Below, one piece after another: positions 8,305-16,295 of a stretch of 56,301 nucleotides of DNA. Under the pieces are notes generated by a model. It did no database searches, was not told the DNA's origin, and was given only the letters and a program-made list of their open reading frames with translations. Position 1 is the stretch's first letter; every line of letters begins with the position of its first letter. The stretch lies in assembly GCA_002067745.1 (NCBI GenBank), contig MVRU01000009.1, positions 1-56,301 of the forward strand. The letters run 5' to 3'. This DNA is from Syntrophus sp. PtaU1.Bin005. GTDB lineage: Bacteria > Desulfobacterota > Syntrophia > Syntrophales > Syntrophaceae. The position numbers were made by a program, and so were the translations under genes.

Positions 8305-9459
8305 ATGCCGTCGGAACAGCAGAGCCGGAAGATCATTTCCGGGATCTCATCGAAGACCGCTGGCGACGAAGGGGGTCGGACTTCATCAGATCTTCCCGGC
8401 CTTCATCAATCTTTCGTCCGGGGTTTTCTGCACACACCCATCGGTGCTGTTCCCGTCGTGGAAGCCGATCTTTCCCGCCGGGATCTGCTCGGCAGCCTCA
8501 AGGTCCGCTTTGGAATCGGCTGGAGGAACTACTCTCTTGATCCGGGCCTCTACGCCCTGGGCAGACCGGACGAAGCGTCCCCGGTGGTGGTTTCGGCAAA
8601 CGATAAAGCGAGCTTTGACCGTCTGCGGGAGGCCCTTTCCGGCAGGTCCGCCTGGATTCTCGTTCTCGACACGCAAGGGGTAAATGTCTGGTGTGCCGCC
8701 GCGAAAGGGGATTTCGGGACGGAGGAGCTGGTCCTTCGCCTGCAGTCCAGCGGGCTGGGACAGGTGGTGAAGCATCGGCGGCTGATCCTGCCGCAGCTTG
8801 CAGCCTCGGGAGTGGCCGCCCACGAGGTTCGAAGCCGGACCGGCTTTACCGTTTCCTATGGCCCGGTGGAGGCCTACGACCTTCCCGCATACCTGGATGC
8901 CGGGATGAAGGCGACGGAGGCCATGCGGAGAAAGACCTTTCCCCTCCGGGATCGGATCGCCCTTATTCCCATGGAATGGATTTCCAGCCTGAAGCTTTTG
9001 ATTCCGCTCTGTCTTTTTTTCCTGCTTGCCGCCGGGATAGACGCAGAATACGGATGGAAGACGGCTCTTGCCTTCGATTCAGGACTCTTCATGGTCTATG
9101 CCCTGCTGGGGGCATTTTTTTCCGGGACGACGGTCACTCCGGCGCTTTTCCCGTGGCTGCCGGGCCGGACGTTTGCCGCCAAGGGGCTGTGCCCCGCCTG
9201 GATCATCGTCCTGTTTCTGCTCAACGCCCGGCTGACCTCCCCCCTATCTCTGCCGAGGGTTCTGGAGTCTTTTTCCGTCCTCTTTCTTGTGCCCGCCGTT
9301 TCCTCCTTCCTGGCCATGCGATTTACCGGTTCTACGCTCATTACCTCCCTGTCCGGGGTGCGCAGGGAAATGCGCCTGGCTCTTCCCCTGCAGATCGCCG
9401 GAGGGCTGGCGGGTCTGGCGCTCTGGATTGCCGCGAAGACGCTCCGGATTCTTTGGTGA
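8305..9459 (+). CDS. hgcA: HgcA, corrinoid methyltransferase of mercury methylation
   Basis: 384 aa from ATG 8305, which has GGGAG 7 nt upstream; a GTG at 8236 opens the frame but lacks a site. The N-terminal cobalamin-binding domain (about 35-235) has the family's signature: NVWCAAAKGDFGT with the cobalt-ligating Cys130, preceded by WILVLDTQG and followed by HRRLILPQL and VAAHEV. About five membrane helices fill residues 240-384. HgcA passes a methyl group from its corrinoid to Hg(II); with the ferredoxin HgcB it makes methylmercury. The signature is usually NVWCAAGK, and here the Gly is Ala. The following hgcB is only a stump, so function is uncertain although HgcA itself looks full length. 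Confidence 0.93.
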   Translation: MPSEQQSRKIISGISSKTAGDEGGRTSSDLPGLHQSFVRGFLHTPIGAVPVVEADLSRRDLLGSLKVRFGIGWRNYSLDPGLYALGRPDEASPVVVSANDKASFDRLREALSGRSAWILVLDTQGVNVWCAAAKGDFGTEELVLRLQSSGLGQVVKHRRLILPQLAASGVAAHEVRSRTGFTVSYGPVEAYDLPAYLDAGMKATEAMRRKTFPLRDRIALIPMEWISSLKLLIPLCLFFLLAAGIDAEYGWKTALAFDSGLFMVYALLGAFFSGTTVTPALFPWLPGRTFAAKGLCPAWIIVLFLLNARLTSPLSLPRVLESFSVLFLVPAVSSFLAMRFTGSTLITSLSGVRREMRLALPLQIAGGLAGLALWIAAKTLRILW

Positions 9460-9498
9460 GGAATGTCAAGCAGCCGACAGGAGTGTTGAAAAAGCACG

Positions 9499-9630
9499 AT
9501 GGAAACGCTGCTCTGCTTGGAACATGTTGTAACTCTGCAGCTGGACGGGGAAAAGTGCATCGGCTGCGGCATGTGTCTGGAGGCCTGTCCCCGCCGGGTC
9601 CTGCTCTGGGCGACAGATGAGGAGCACCCC
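9499..9630 (+). pseudogene. hgcB: Truncated hgcB ferredoxin, read in frame into the next gene
   Basis: From ATG 9499 about 36 residues match the start of HgcB: a VVTLQLDGEKC approach and one complete 4Fe-4S motif CIGCGMCLEACP. The protein should continue with a second CxxCxxCxxxCP cluster and a C-terminal Cys pair. Instead, after RRVLLW the frame runs without a stop through a short linker into the DUF3147 protein at 9631. The second cluster was not found in any nearby frame. It is either a deletion remnant or a ferredoxin-membrane fusion of about 154 residues (9499-9963). Position right after hgcA, 39 nt away, supports the identity. Confidence 0.75.
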
Positions 9631-9963
9631 ATGCAGATGCTCATCAAAGTGGTCATCAGTGTGTCCGTTATTGTCCTGGCGACTGCCCTTGCCAGGAGGT
9701 TTCCTCTGCTGGCGGGCCTGATCGGCGTCATGCCGTTGACCGGTGCCCTTGTTCTGGTCTGGGTCTATCTTGAGAACGGGGGCGATCCACAGATCATGCA
9801 GAGCTTTGCCAAGGGGGCATTCTGGGGCATCCTGCCGACCCTGCTGTTCTTTTTTGTGGCCTTTCTGTGTTTGAAAAAAGGGTGTTCACTGCCGGAGGTC
9901 CTAGCCGCGGGTTTTGCCGCCTGGACCGCAGCTGCCTTCCTGCACCAGTGGCTGCTGAAATAA
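9631..9963 (+). CDS. DUF3147-family small membrane protein
   Basis: 110 aa from ATG 9631, with TGAGGAG 6 nt upstream and a length that fits this four-helix family (LIKVVIS start, RRFPLLAGL, MPLTGALVLVWVYLE, ILPTLLFFFVAFLCLKKG). Function of the family is unknown. The frame is open upstream into the hgcB stump, so a longer fusion product is possible, but the internal ribosome site and family length favour this start. It lies between hgcA and the YeeE/YedE-type pair. Confidence 0.75.
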   Translation: MQMLIKVVISVSVIVLATALARRFPLLAGLIGVMPLTGALVLVWVYLENGGDPQIMQSFAKGAFWGILPTLLFFFVAFLCLKKGCSLPEVLAAGFAAWTAAAFLHQWLLK

Positions 9964-10044
9964 GAGCAGCGGCTTCAGGAACATCGTGTAAGGATCGCCC
10001 TGGCAGCCCCCTTGGAATCTTTCTGGAGGAAAGGAGATCGCGTG

Positions 10045-10587
10045 ATGAAGAGAAAAACGAAGGATCGAGGCTGGAGCCCTTACCTCGCCGGGGCCCTTCT
10101 GGGGCTCCTGGCCGTCGTCTCCGTATGGGCGACGACCGCTCTGCTGGGGAAGAGCACCTATCTGGGAGCCTCAACGACATTCGTCCGTGCCGCCGGCCTT
10201 TTGGAGCGGACGGTTGCCGGAGAGCACGTGGCGGCGAACGAGTACTTCAAGAAGGAAAAGGTGCGCGTCGATTGGCAATTCATGCTGGTTTGCGGCATTT
10301 TCCTGGGAGCGCTGGTCTCGTCCCTCTCCGACAGGAGCTTTAAACTGGAAGGTGTTCCCCCCGTGTGGAAAAAGCGCTTCGGGCCGTCCGTCGGGAAAAG
10401 GGCGGCCGGAGCCTTCCTCGGAGGCATTGTCGCCATGGTAGGCGCCCGGATGGCGGACGGCTGCCCCAGCGGCCATGGCCTCAGCGGCATGATGCAGCTG
10501 TCGGGAAGTGCCTTTGTGGCGCTGGCGATGTTTTTCTGCGTGGGTGTCATTGTTGCGGCCATTGTCTATGGAAGGAGGGCGTCATGA
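10045..10587 (+). CDS. YeeE/YedE-family transporter, first half
   Basis: 180 aa membrane protein; ATG 10045 follows AAGGAG with 8 nt spacing. An N-terminal helix, a helix near 75-95 and a C-terminal pair are visible. The conserved Cys-containing loop GARMADGCPSGHGLSG marks the YeeE/YedE family, whose members carry thiosulfate or other sulfur compounds across the membrane. In this subfamily the transporter is split into two genes, and the second half follows with a 4-nt ATGA overlap. Confidence 0.85.
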   Translation: MKRKTKDRGWSPYLAGALLGLLAVVSVWATTALLGKSTYLGASTTFVRAAGLLERTVAGEHVAANEYFKKEKVRVDWQFMLVCGIFLGALVSSLSDRSFKLEGVPPVWKKRFGPSVGKRAAGAFLGGIVAMVGARMADGCPSGHGLSGMMQLSGSAFVALAMFFCVGVIVAAIVYGRRAS

Positions 10588-11114
10588 GCACGGAACAGAT
10601 ACTGGGCCTGATGACGGGTGTGGCCTTCGGGTTTCTTCTGCAGAAAGGTCGCGTGCTGCGATTCGAGAAGCAGCTCGGCGCCCTGATGCTCAGGGACATG
10701 ACCATCTTCAAATTCATGCTTTCGTCGATCCTCGTCGGCATGGTGGGGATTAACCTGCTATCCGACGCAGGAATCATTACCTTGAGCCATAAAGCCATGA
10801 ATGTCGGCGCCGTGGTGGTGGGCGGCGCCCTGTTCGGAGCCGGCTGGGCCATCATGGGCTTCTGCCCTGGCACATCCGTCGGCGCACTGGGGGAAGGACG
10901 CTGGCATGCCCTGTTTGCCGCCTTGGGCATGGTGGCCGGGGCGGCTCTCTATGCAGAGCTCTATCCTTTTTTCAAATCCACCGTTCTGGCGTGGAAAAAC
11001 TTCGGCAAGATCGGCCTGCCGGAAGTGACGGGCCTTTCGCCATGGGTCATCATCGCCCTGTTCTGGGCGGCCACGATTTCCCTGTTCGCCTGGTTCGAAA
11101 AGAAAGGGCTGTGA
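10584..11114 (+). CDS. YeeE/YedE-family transporter, second half
   Basis: 176 aa, start ATG overlaps the previous stop (ATGA), implying translational coupling. Hydrophobic helices surround the matching Cys loop GWAIMGFCPGTSVGALGEG. Together with the preceding gene it supplies the two Cys loops expected of a complete YeeE-type sulfur-compound permease. Substrate cannot be told from sequence; thiosulfate, sulfide or selenium compounds are possible. Confidence 0.85.
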   Translation: MSTEQILGLMTGVAFGFLLQKGRVLRFEKQLGALMLRDMTIFKFMLSSILVGMVGINLLSDAGIITLSHKAMNVGAVVVGGALFGAGWAIMGFCPGTSVGALGEGRWHALFAALGMVAGAALYAELYPFFKSTVLAWKNFGKIGLPEVTGLSPWVIIALFWAATISLFAWFEKKGL

Positions 11115-11299
11115 AGGGCAACGGCGAGACAACGCGACGGAGATGTCGTATCGGCCGGGTTTGTTTGTAAGGAAAAGTACGGGGAAGCTCACGGTAATCG
11201 TTGGCCGGGAAGAGAGGGCCCTCTTAGAGGAAAACGCGTCTGATCCGGCGGGGAAACCCCTGTCGGTCTTCAAGGAAAGTGCTGACGGGCTGAGGCTCT

Positions 11300-11659
11300 A
11301 TGAACATCAAGCTGAGAAGGGCTTATGAAGCCCCGCAGGAAGAAGACGGATTGCGGATTCTTGTGGACCGGCTCTGGCCACGCGGCGTGTCCAGGAGTTC
11401 GGCTGGGATCGATCTGTGGCTCAGGGAAATCGCCCCCAGTGACGCTCTCCGGAAATGGTTCGGCCATGATCCGGAAAAATGGGCCGGGTTCCGCGACCGC
11501 TATGCCGGGGAACTCGACCATAAGCCCGAAGTCGTTGAAGAACTTCGGAAGAATGCCTGCCATGGCACGATCACGCTCGTGTATGGCGCCAAGGACACGG
11601 AGCACAACAATGCCGTTGTCCTGAAAGAATATCTGGAATCGGATCGGAACCAGCCCTGA
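11300..11659 (+). CDS. DUF488 (YeaO-like) protein
   Basis: 119 aa. Family pattern RAYE, then ILVDRLWPRGVSR, WLREIAPSDALRKWFGHDPEKW, and ITLVYGAKDTEHNNAVVL near the C-terminus, all typical of the YeaO branch of DUF488. Biochemical role unknown. Start ATG 11300 is preceded by GAGG at short spacing. It ends 36 nt before the next gene. Confidence 0.85.
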   Translation: MNIKLRRAYEAPQEEDGLRILVDRLWPRGVSRSSAGIDLWLREIAPSDALRKWFGHDPEKWAGFRDRYAGELDHKPEVVEELRKNACHGTITLVYGAKDTEHNNAVVLKEYLESDRNQP

Positions 11660-11695
11660 ACGCTGTCAGGCTCCAGGGAAAACAAGGAGGCGGCA

Positions 11696-12286
11696 ATGAC
11701 ACATCGGATCGATGAACTGATCGTCAAGATCAAGGAACTTGAAGAGGAAATGGAGATTGAGTTCCAGAGGAAACGGGAAGATCTCCTGACCAGCATCGAC
11801 AGGAAGCGCTTCCGCCTCAGTGAAGAGGTGGCCCTCCAGCAGCGCCGTTTCAAACAGGGCGTGGTCCATTTCCTGATCGAAGCGCGGCTGCTCAACATCC
11901 TGACGGCTCCGTTGATCTACTCCGGCTTTCTCGTTTTCGTGCTGCTGGACCTGCTGATTTTTGTGTACCAGGGCATCTGCTTTCCCGTTTACGGCATTCC
12001 CAAAGCGAAACGATCCGATTATCTCGTCTTTGACCGTGTGGATCTTCCCTATCTCAACGCCATTGAGAAGTTCAACTGCTTCTACTGCTCCTATGCCAAC
12101 GGCCTGGCTGCCTATTTCCGGGAGGTTGCCGCCCGCACGGAGCAGTACTGGTGTCCCATCAAACATGCCCGCCGGATTATGGCCGCTCACGACCGCTATC
12201 CCCGATTTTTCGAGTACGGCGATGGCGAAAGCTACCGCAAGGGGCTGGAGCGGCTGCGCAAGGAATACGAGAAGCAGGGAATTTAA
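11696..12286 (+). CDS. Coiled-coil membrane protein of unknown function
   Basis: 196 aa, strong ribosome site AAGGAGG. Residues 1-55 are charged and heptad-like (IVKIKELEEEMEIEFQRKRE), predicted coiled coil. A long hydrophobic segment spans about 65-100. The C-terminal half is soluble and contains a CxxC (FNCFYCSYANG) and the segment EQYWCPIKHARR, suggesting a metal or redox site. I recognise a conserved hypothetical pattern but not a function. Confidence 0.7.
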   Translation: MTHRIDELIVKIKELEEEMEIEFQRKREDLLTSIDRKRFRLSEEVALQQRRFKQGVVHFLIEARLLNILTAPLIYSGFLVFVLLDLLIFVYQGICFPVYGIPKAKRSDYLVFDRVDLPYLNAIEKFNCFYCSYANGLAAYFREVAARTEQYWCPIKHARRIMAAHDRYPRFFEYGDGESYRKGLERLRKEYEKQGI

Positions 12287-12355
12287 ACGGACTGTGCCGA
12301 TGCCCGGCAGGGCGGCATCATCCGAAACCCCTGCATCCTCTATCTTTCCCGTTCC

Positions 12356-13858
12356 TTATCCCCTGGACGGGAACAGGGCGTGGTGCGCGTCCCGAAAGCC
12401 GTCCTTGCCGGTGGCCAGCATCAGGGTGAGGGGCATGACCTTCCGGGCAAGAACGAGCATGTCGTTCACAAGCCGGCGGATGTCCCACTGGGCGTGAGCG
12501 TCGGCCCGCAGGCGGGCCATGTGGTAGAGCTCCCGGGCATTGACCTTGAGGAGGACCCGGCGGCGGTGTGCATTGGTGAGGATGTAGGCGGCGGCTTCCG
12601 GAGCCGTTGAGGCGATCCGCTGATAGACCGCTTCCGTCCGGGCAATGACTTCCCGGAAGGTTGGTTCCATGCCGGTTTCCACAATGGCGTCGGGAATCGT
12701 GACCCCGAGATCGGGATGGTAGTCCTGAACGGTAAGGGTGGCCATCCGGTGCCGTTTGAGCTGGGCGAAGCAGCTTGCCGAGAGGGTCAGCTCAAAGGTC
12801 AGGTCCGCATATTCAAACTCCCTCAGAACCGCATCATGCTCCGATAGGAAGCGGAGGGCCTCCTCCAGAAGGGCCGTTTTTTCGGTGGGGCTCATCCGGT
12901 GCACCAGGGTCCGGCATCGGTGGAGGGACAGGGACAACGAGGAATGAAGCAGCGCCGCCAGGATACGTTCATCGGCGTCCGGCGCGGCCTCGATCAGGCG
13001 GACGCCGCCCATTTGCCGGCCTTCTTCCCCGCCTTCACCAACCTGCGGATCTTCCCCGTCGGCATATCGGGCCGACAGGGCTCCGCCTGCCCTGCGCAGA
13101 GCCGGCCGGGTGTCCCGGTCAAAGGGGGTGGGGTCGGCGTAGCGGATGAGGGACGGCGCAACTTCAAAGGTCCTCTCGTAAAGCTGCCGGCTGATGGCCC
13201 GGCACTCCGTTAAGGGATGGGCGGCCAGCCGCCGCAGCATGAGTTCAAGATTCCGGGTGTTGAGGGTCATCCCCAGCTGAGCCTCCGTTGCCAGGGAAAC
13301 GATGTAGCGGGCGTCCTCCTTGGCCCATCCCTCCAGGATGGCCCGGTTCGCGGGGAGGGCGGCCATTTCCGGATGCTTTTCCAGGACGTAAGGCAAAAGC
13401 TTTTCATACAGGGCGTGATAGAGGGCGTTCTGCTCCCCGATCATTTCCCGGAAGGCCTCTTCCAGCCCCGCCTGCCGGACCTCATCGGGAATCACGAAAT
13501 CGTCAGCCAGCAGGATGTAGCGCTGGGATTTCTCTGTGTAGGAACAGAGGCGGCATTTTTCGATTTCCTCCGCCGCCAGCCGGGAAATACCCAGGATATC
13601 GATGTTGAAAACGGCGTGTTCGGCAATGGAGCTGTGTCCCAGACCGAAGACGATGGTCTGGTTGGACTGCCTGGCCTTTTCGACCGTCTCCCGGGCAACG
13701 GCCCGCAGCTCATCAACAGGCCGGGGATCGCGGCTTATGCGGGCATAGGCGGCGGAAAGGGTTTCAGGGGTCAGATTGCGCAGATCAGGCCGGGCAGCCT
13801 GCAGCTGCCGGATCGTTTCGTAATCCAGGTTATAGCCGGCCAGAAGAATCTTCATCAT
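12356..13858 (-). CDS. Double-length ThyX-family protein (flavin-dependent thymidylate synthase-like)
   Basis: 500 aa from the first of two ATG codons, behind an AGGAG site. ThyX proteins are usually 220-250 aa with the motif RHRxxSxNxxSxRY. Here two ThyX-like halves appear fused. The N-half has GHSSIAEHA and KCRLCSYTEKSQRY, which keeps the Ser and Arg-Tyr but loses the first Arg and His. The C-half has LKRHRMATLTVQDYHP, which keeps RHR but alters the rest. Each half thus keeps a different part of the motif, which could make one composite site or a non-catalytic protein. ThyX methylates dUMP using methylene-THF and FAD. GlyA and dCMP deaminase in this window would feed such a reaction. Confidence 0.75.
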   Translation of the reverse strand: MMKILLAGYNLDYETIRQLQAARPDLRNLTPETLSAAYARISRDPRPVDELRAVARETVEKARQSNQTIVFGLGHSSIAEHAVFNIDILGISRLAAEEIEKCRLCSYTEKSQRYILLADDFVIPDEVRQAGLEEAFREMIGEQNALYHALYEKLLPYVLEKHPEMAALPANRAILEGWAKEDARYIVSLATEAQLGMTLNTRNLELMLRRLAAHPLTECRAISRQLYERTFEVAPSLIRYADPTPFDRDTRPALRRAGGALSARYADGEDPQVGEGGEEGRQMGGVRLIEAAPDADERILAALLHSSLSLSLHRCRTLVHRMSPTEKTALLEEALRFLSEHDAVLREFEYADLTFELTLSASCFAQLKRHRMATLTVQDYHPDLGVTIPDAIVETGMEPTFREVIARTEAVYQRIASTAPEAAAYILTNAHRRRVLLKVNARELYHMARLRADAHAQWDIRRLVNDMLVLARKVMPLTLMLATGKDGFRDAHHALFPSRG

Positions 13859-14103
13859 GAAAAGGCTCCTAATTAGAAAAAACCCGGGCAGGATATCCAT
13901 GTGCGCGGATTTAATCAAGGGGGGATTACGATCATTCCTCTCGAAGAATGGTCGGGAGGTTCTGCGCGATTTCCCATGTTCAAACGGCCGGTCTTGACGG
14001 CTGAATCCAGGGAAAACGGTTTGCGAATGATTCCGGCGCCGTCCCGCCCGTCGATCAAGCGCGGACCCTTCGGTGGGACCGGGCCGGCGGGATCGCTGCG
14101 CCG

Positions 14104-14949
14104 TCAGAGAATGCCGCGGAGCAGTTCGCTCATCTCAGGACAACGCAGATAGCCATAGATCTTGTGATAATTCTTTTTGCCGTCCGGTCCCTGGTAGTTG
14201 TTCAATATCAGGTCGTCTTCAACCCTGACGCCCCGGTCGTTGGCCTCATAATCATTCCGGAGGCGGGCATCAAAGGCGACAGGATCTCTCGGGTCAGACA
14301 AATTCACCCACCGCTTCACGACGCTGGGGGTGCGGAGAATGTTCCATTCTTTGGCGATTCTCGCTGCAACCGTGGGAAGCCCGAGAGGGGAGCCGATCGT
14401 GACGAAATTATCGACTCGATACGTCATATCGGTGTCTCCAAGCTCTCTGAGGGCATCATACGCAATGATGGATCCCATCGAGTGCGCAATGAGGGTGATT
14501 CGCCGGTTCTTGCTGCCGTCGATGGCATCTTTCACCAATCCCCTCAGCTCGGTGCGGTTTTCATGGCTGCTGTAATACAGGCCAAGGTCCGTCAGCTTCC
14601 TGTTCAGCACGGCCTCGGTAACCAGGCCGAACCCGAACCACTCCTTGGCCTTCTGGATCATGTCGCCCGGAACATCAGAGACATATCCTCTGAGTTGGTC
14701 CATAAAGCCGTCCCGGTATTTCTTGATCGGTTGGTCTGAAGGGGTCGCGACATAGGGTTCGGGATCGGGGCTTACCGGGTCGGGGTAATTAAGATGCGCC
14801 CAATGGACCGGGATATAGTCGATGGTCTGGATGTCGAGGGAGCAGTTTCTTTTTAATCCTTCCCGGATCGCCGCGATCCAATCCTGGGCGTGTTTCTCCC
14901 GGGGCGGCTTGTTTGCGAGTCCATGAACACCGATAATGACATAAGACAT
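14104..14949 (-). CDS. Alpha/beta-hydrolase (esterase/lipase-like)
   Basis: 281 aa, no signal peptide, so probably cytoplasmic. The oxyanion-hole stretch GVHGLANKP is near the N-terminus, and the nucleophile elbow is AHSMGS with Ser157. A plausible acidic residue lies in NLSDPRDP and a His in the C-terminal NYHKIYGYL. The substrate is unknown. It is flanked by a 245-nt gap toward the ThyX-like gene and is divergent from the LexA-like gene. Confidence 0.8.
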   Translation of the reverse strand: MSYVIIGVHGLANKPPREKHAQDWIAAIREGLKRNCSLDIQTIDYIPVHWAHLNYPDPVSPDPEPYVATPSDQPIKKYRDGFMDQLRGYVSDVPGDMIQKAKEWFGFGLVTEAVLNRKLTDLGLYYSSHENRTELRGLVKDAIDGSKNRRITLIAHSMGSIIAYDALRELGDTDMTYRVDNFVTIGSPLGLPTVAARIAKEWNILRTPSVVKRWVNLSDPRDPVAFDARLRNDYEANDRGVRVEDDLILNNYQGPDGKKNYHKIYGYLRCPEMSELLRGIL

Positions 14950-15152
14950 GATCAGTCTCCTTTCTCATTTTTTTGGAGGATGACGTGCCCTCGGGGCAAA
15001 GCAATGATCCAGGAAAAAATCTTGTCTGAATGGCACGGTGAAGTCAAGAAGAAATGGTTCATTAAGCAATATCATATTCAGAAGTTGACTCATCTTTCGC
15101 TGTGAGGATCCCTGACCTGGATGAAGAAGATCAACCGGCTGGAAGATTTTTC

Positions 15153-15179
15153 TTGACAATAGAACGGTCGTTCTATAAT
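15153..15179 (+). promoter_or_regulatory. Promoter of the LexA-like repressor gene
   Basis: Consensus -35 TTGACA at 15153-15158 and -10 TATAAT at 15174-15179, 15-nt spacer, 9 nt before the start codon at 15188. The spacer is filled by a palindromic operator. Confidence 0.7.
15159..15176 (+). promoter_or_regulatory. Palindromic operator, probable LexA-type box
   Basis: ATAGAACG-GT-CGTTCTAT: two perfect 8-nt arms around 2 nt, lying between the -35 and -10 boxes of the repressor's own promoter. Position implies autorepression by steric block. Confidence 0.7.
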
Positions 15180-15187
15180 AGTGAGTC

Positions 15188-15775
15188 ATGAAAGAAAAAC
15201 GAACCGTTCAGAGCGTGAAACAACAGATTGCCGCGTTCTTCCGCGAGAGCAGGCGGATGCCGACCTATGAGGAGATGGTGGCGCTCCTCGGCGTAAAGTC
15301 GAAAAGCGTTGTGCATTTCTGGGTGGGCAAACTCATCGAGGCGGAGATCCTGGAGCGGGATTCAAAGGGGCGTCTTGCCTGGAAGCAGCGGCCCTTTTCC
15401 ATCCCCCTGGTCGGAGAGGTCGCCGCCGGTTTTCCCTCTCCGGAAGAAGAGGAGCTGAGGGATATCCTCTCCCTGGATGAATACCTGGTGTCCAGGCCCG
15501 AAGCAAGTTTTCTGCTGCAGGTATCCGGCGATTCCATGATCGGGGAGGGGATTATGCCGGGGGACCTCGTGATTGTGGAAAAGGGCCGGGAGCCGAAAAA
15601 CGGCGACGTGGTGATTGCCGAAGTGGACGACGAGTGGACCATGAAAACCTTTCGAAAAGAAAAGGGCGAGGTCTATCTTGAGGCGGCCAATCCGAACTAC
15701 CCGCTCATCCGGCCTCGGCAGGAACTGAAGCTGGCCGGGGTGGTCACGGCCGTCGTCCGGAAATACCATACCTAG
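15188..15775 (+). CDS. lexA: LexA-like autocleaving repressor
   Basis: 195 aa. An N-terminal winged-helix domain (about 5-65, with MPTYEEMVALLGVKSKSVV) is joined to a S24-type protease domain. The self-cleavage site Ala80-Gly81 (EVAAGFPSP), catalytic Ser116 (SGDSMIGEGI) and Lys153 (WTMKTF) are all present. Such repressors control DNA-damage genes and cleave when RecA filaments form. The recognition segment differs from enterobacterial LexA, consistent with the different box (arms AGAACG/CGTTCT). Nothing nearby is an obvious SOS target; the small gene at 15833 follows 57 nt downstream. Confidence 0.9.
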   Translation: MKEKRTVQSVKQQIAAFFRESRRMPTYEEMVALLGVKSKSVVHFWVGKLIEAEILERDSKGRLAWKQRPFSIPLVGEVAAGFPSPEEEELRDILSLDEYLVSRPEASFLLQVSGDSMIGEGIMPGDLVIVEKGREPKNGDVVIAEVDDEWTMKTFRKEKGEVYLEAANPNYPLIRPRQELKLAGVVTAVVRKYHT

Positions 15776-15832
15776 GGCGGGACTGAGATAACAGACAGAA
15801 AACCTGATTTTTCATGTGACAGGAGGGTAGAG

Positions 15833-16060
15833 ATGAGAACAATGACCGCAGGAAACGCCGGATATTTGAGCGGAAGAAATGCCGTGGCCCGGTGCCCCTT
15901 TGACCTTGGAAGGCAGCTCCGCCGCTTTCAGCGCTATGTCGAGACTTCCGATTGGGACGAGCAGCTGATCCGATTTGCAGCCCGCTATGACAGGGCCCTC
16001 GTATACGTCGTGGCCGGATTGGCTCTTGCCGCCGCTTTCTCCCTGTCACAATCCCTTTGA
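15833..16060 (+). CDS. Small membrane protein, unknown
   Basis: 75 aa, strong AGGAGGG site with 5 nt spacing. The first 50 residues are polar with many Arg (RQLRRFQRYVETSDWDEQ); residues 54-73 form one membrane helix. No family recognised. It could be co-transcribed with the LexA-like gene. Confidence 0.55.
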   Translation: MRTMTAGNAGYLSGRNAVARCPFDLGRQLRRFQRYVETSDWDEQLIRFAARYDRALVYVVAGLALAAAFSLSQSL

Positions 16061-16295
16061 TGTTTCCAGTTTCAGCGGCCGATGCCGCGATACTGAAAAC
16101 CGGCACAACGCCGAGGCGGATGCACGGCGTTGCGTCGGATGTGGCACGAAATCCAGTCGCCGCTTCTCTTTCCTTCCCGCCTTCGTGAGGCCCCCGTTCT
16201 CCATAAGATATCCGGGAATTTAAATAATGGCCCCGGAAAGCCTTTAATGATAGAATGGCCGATCTTTGCCGCACTCAGGAGCTTTGGTCCGGTTC

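Noticed and set aside
11143-11328. 61-residue frame before the DUF488 gene
   Set aside because: Overlaps the DUF488 start, no family pattern and no ribosome site.
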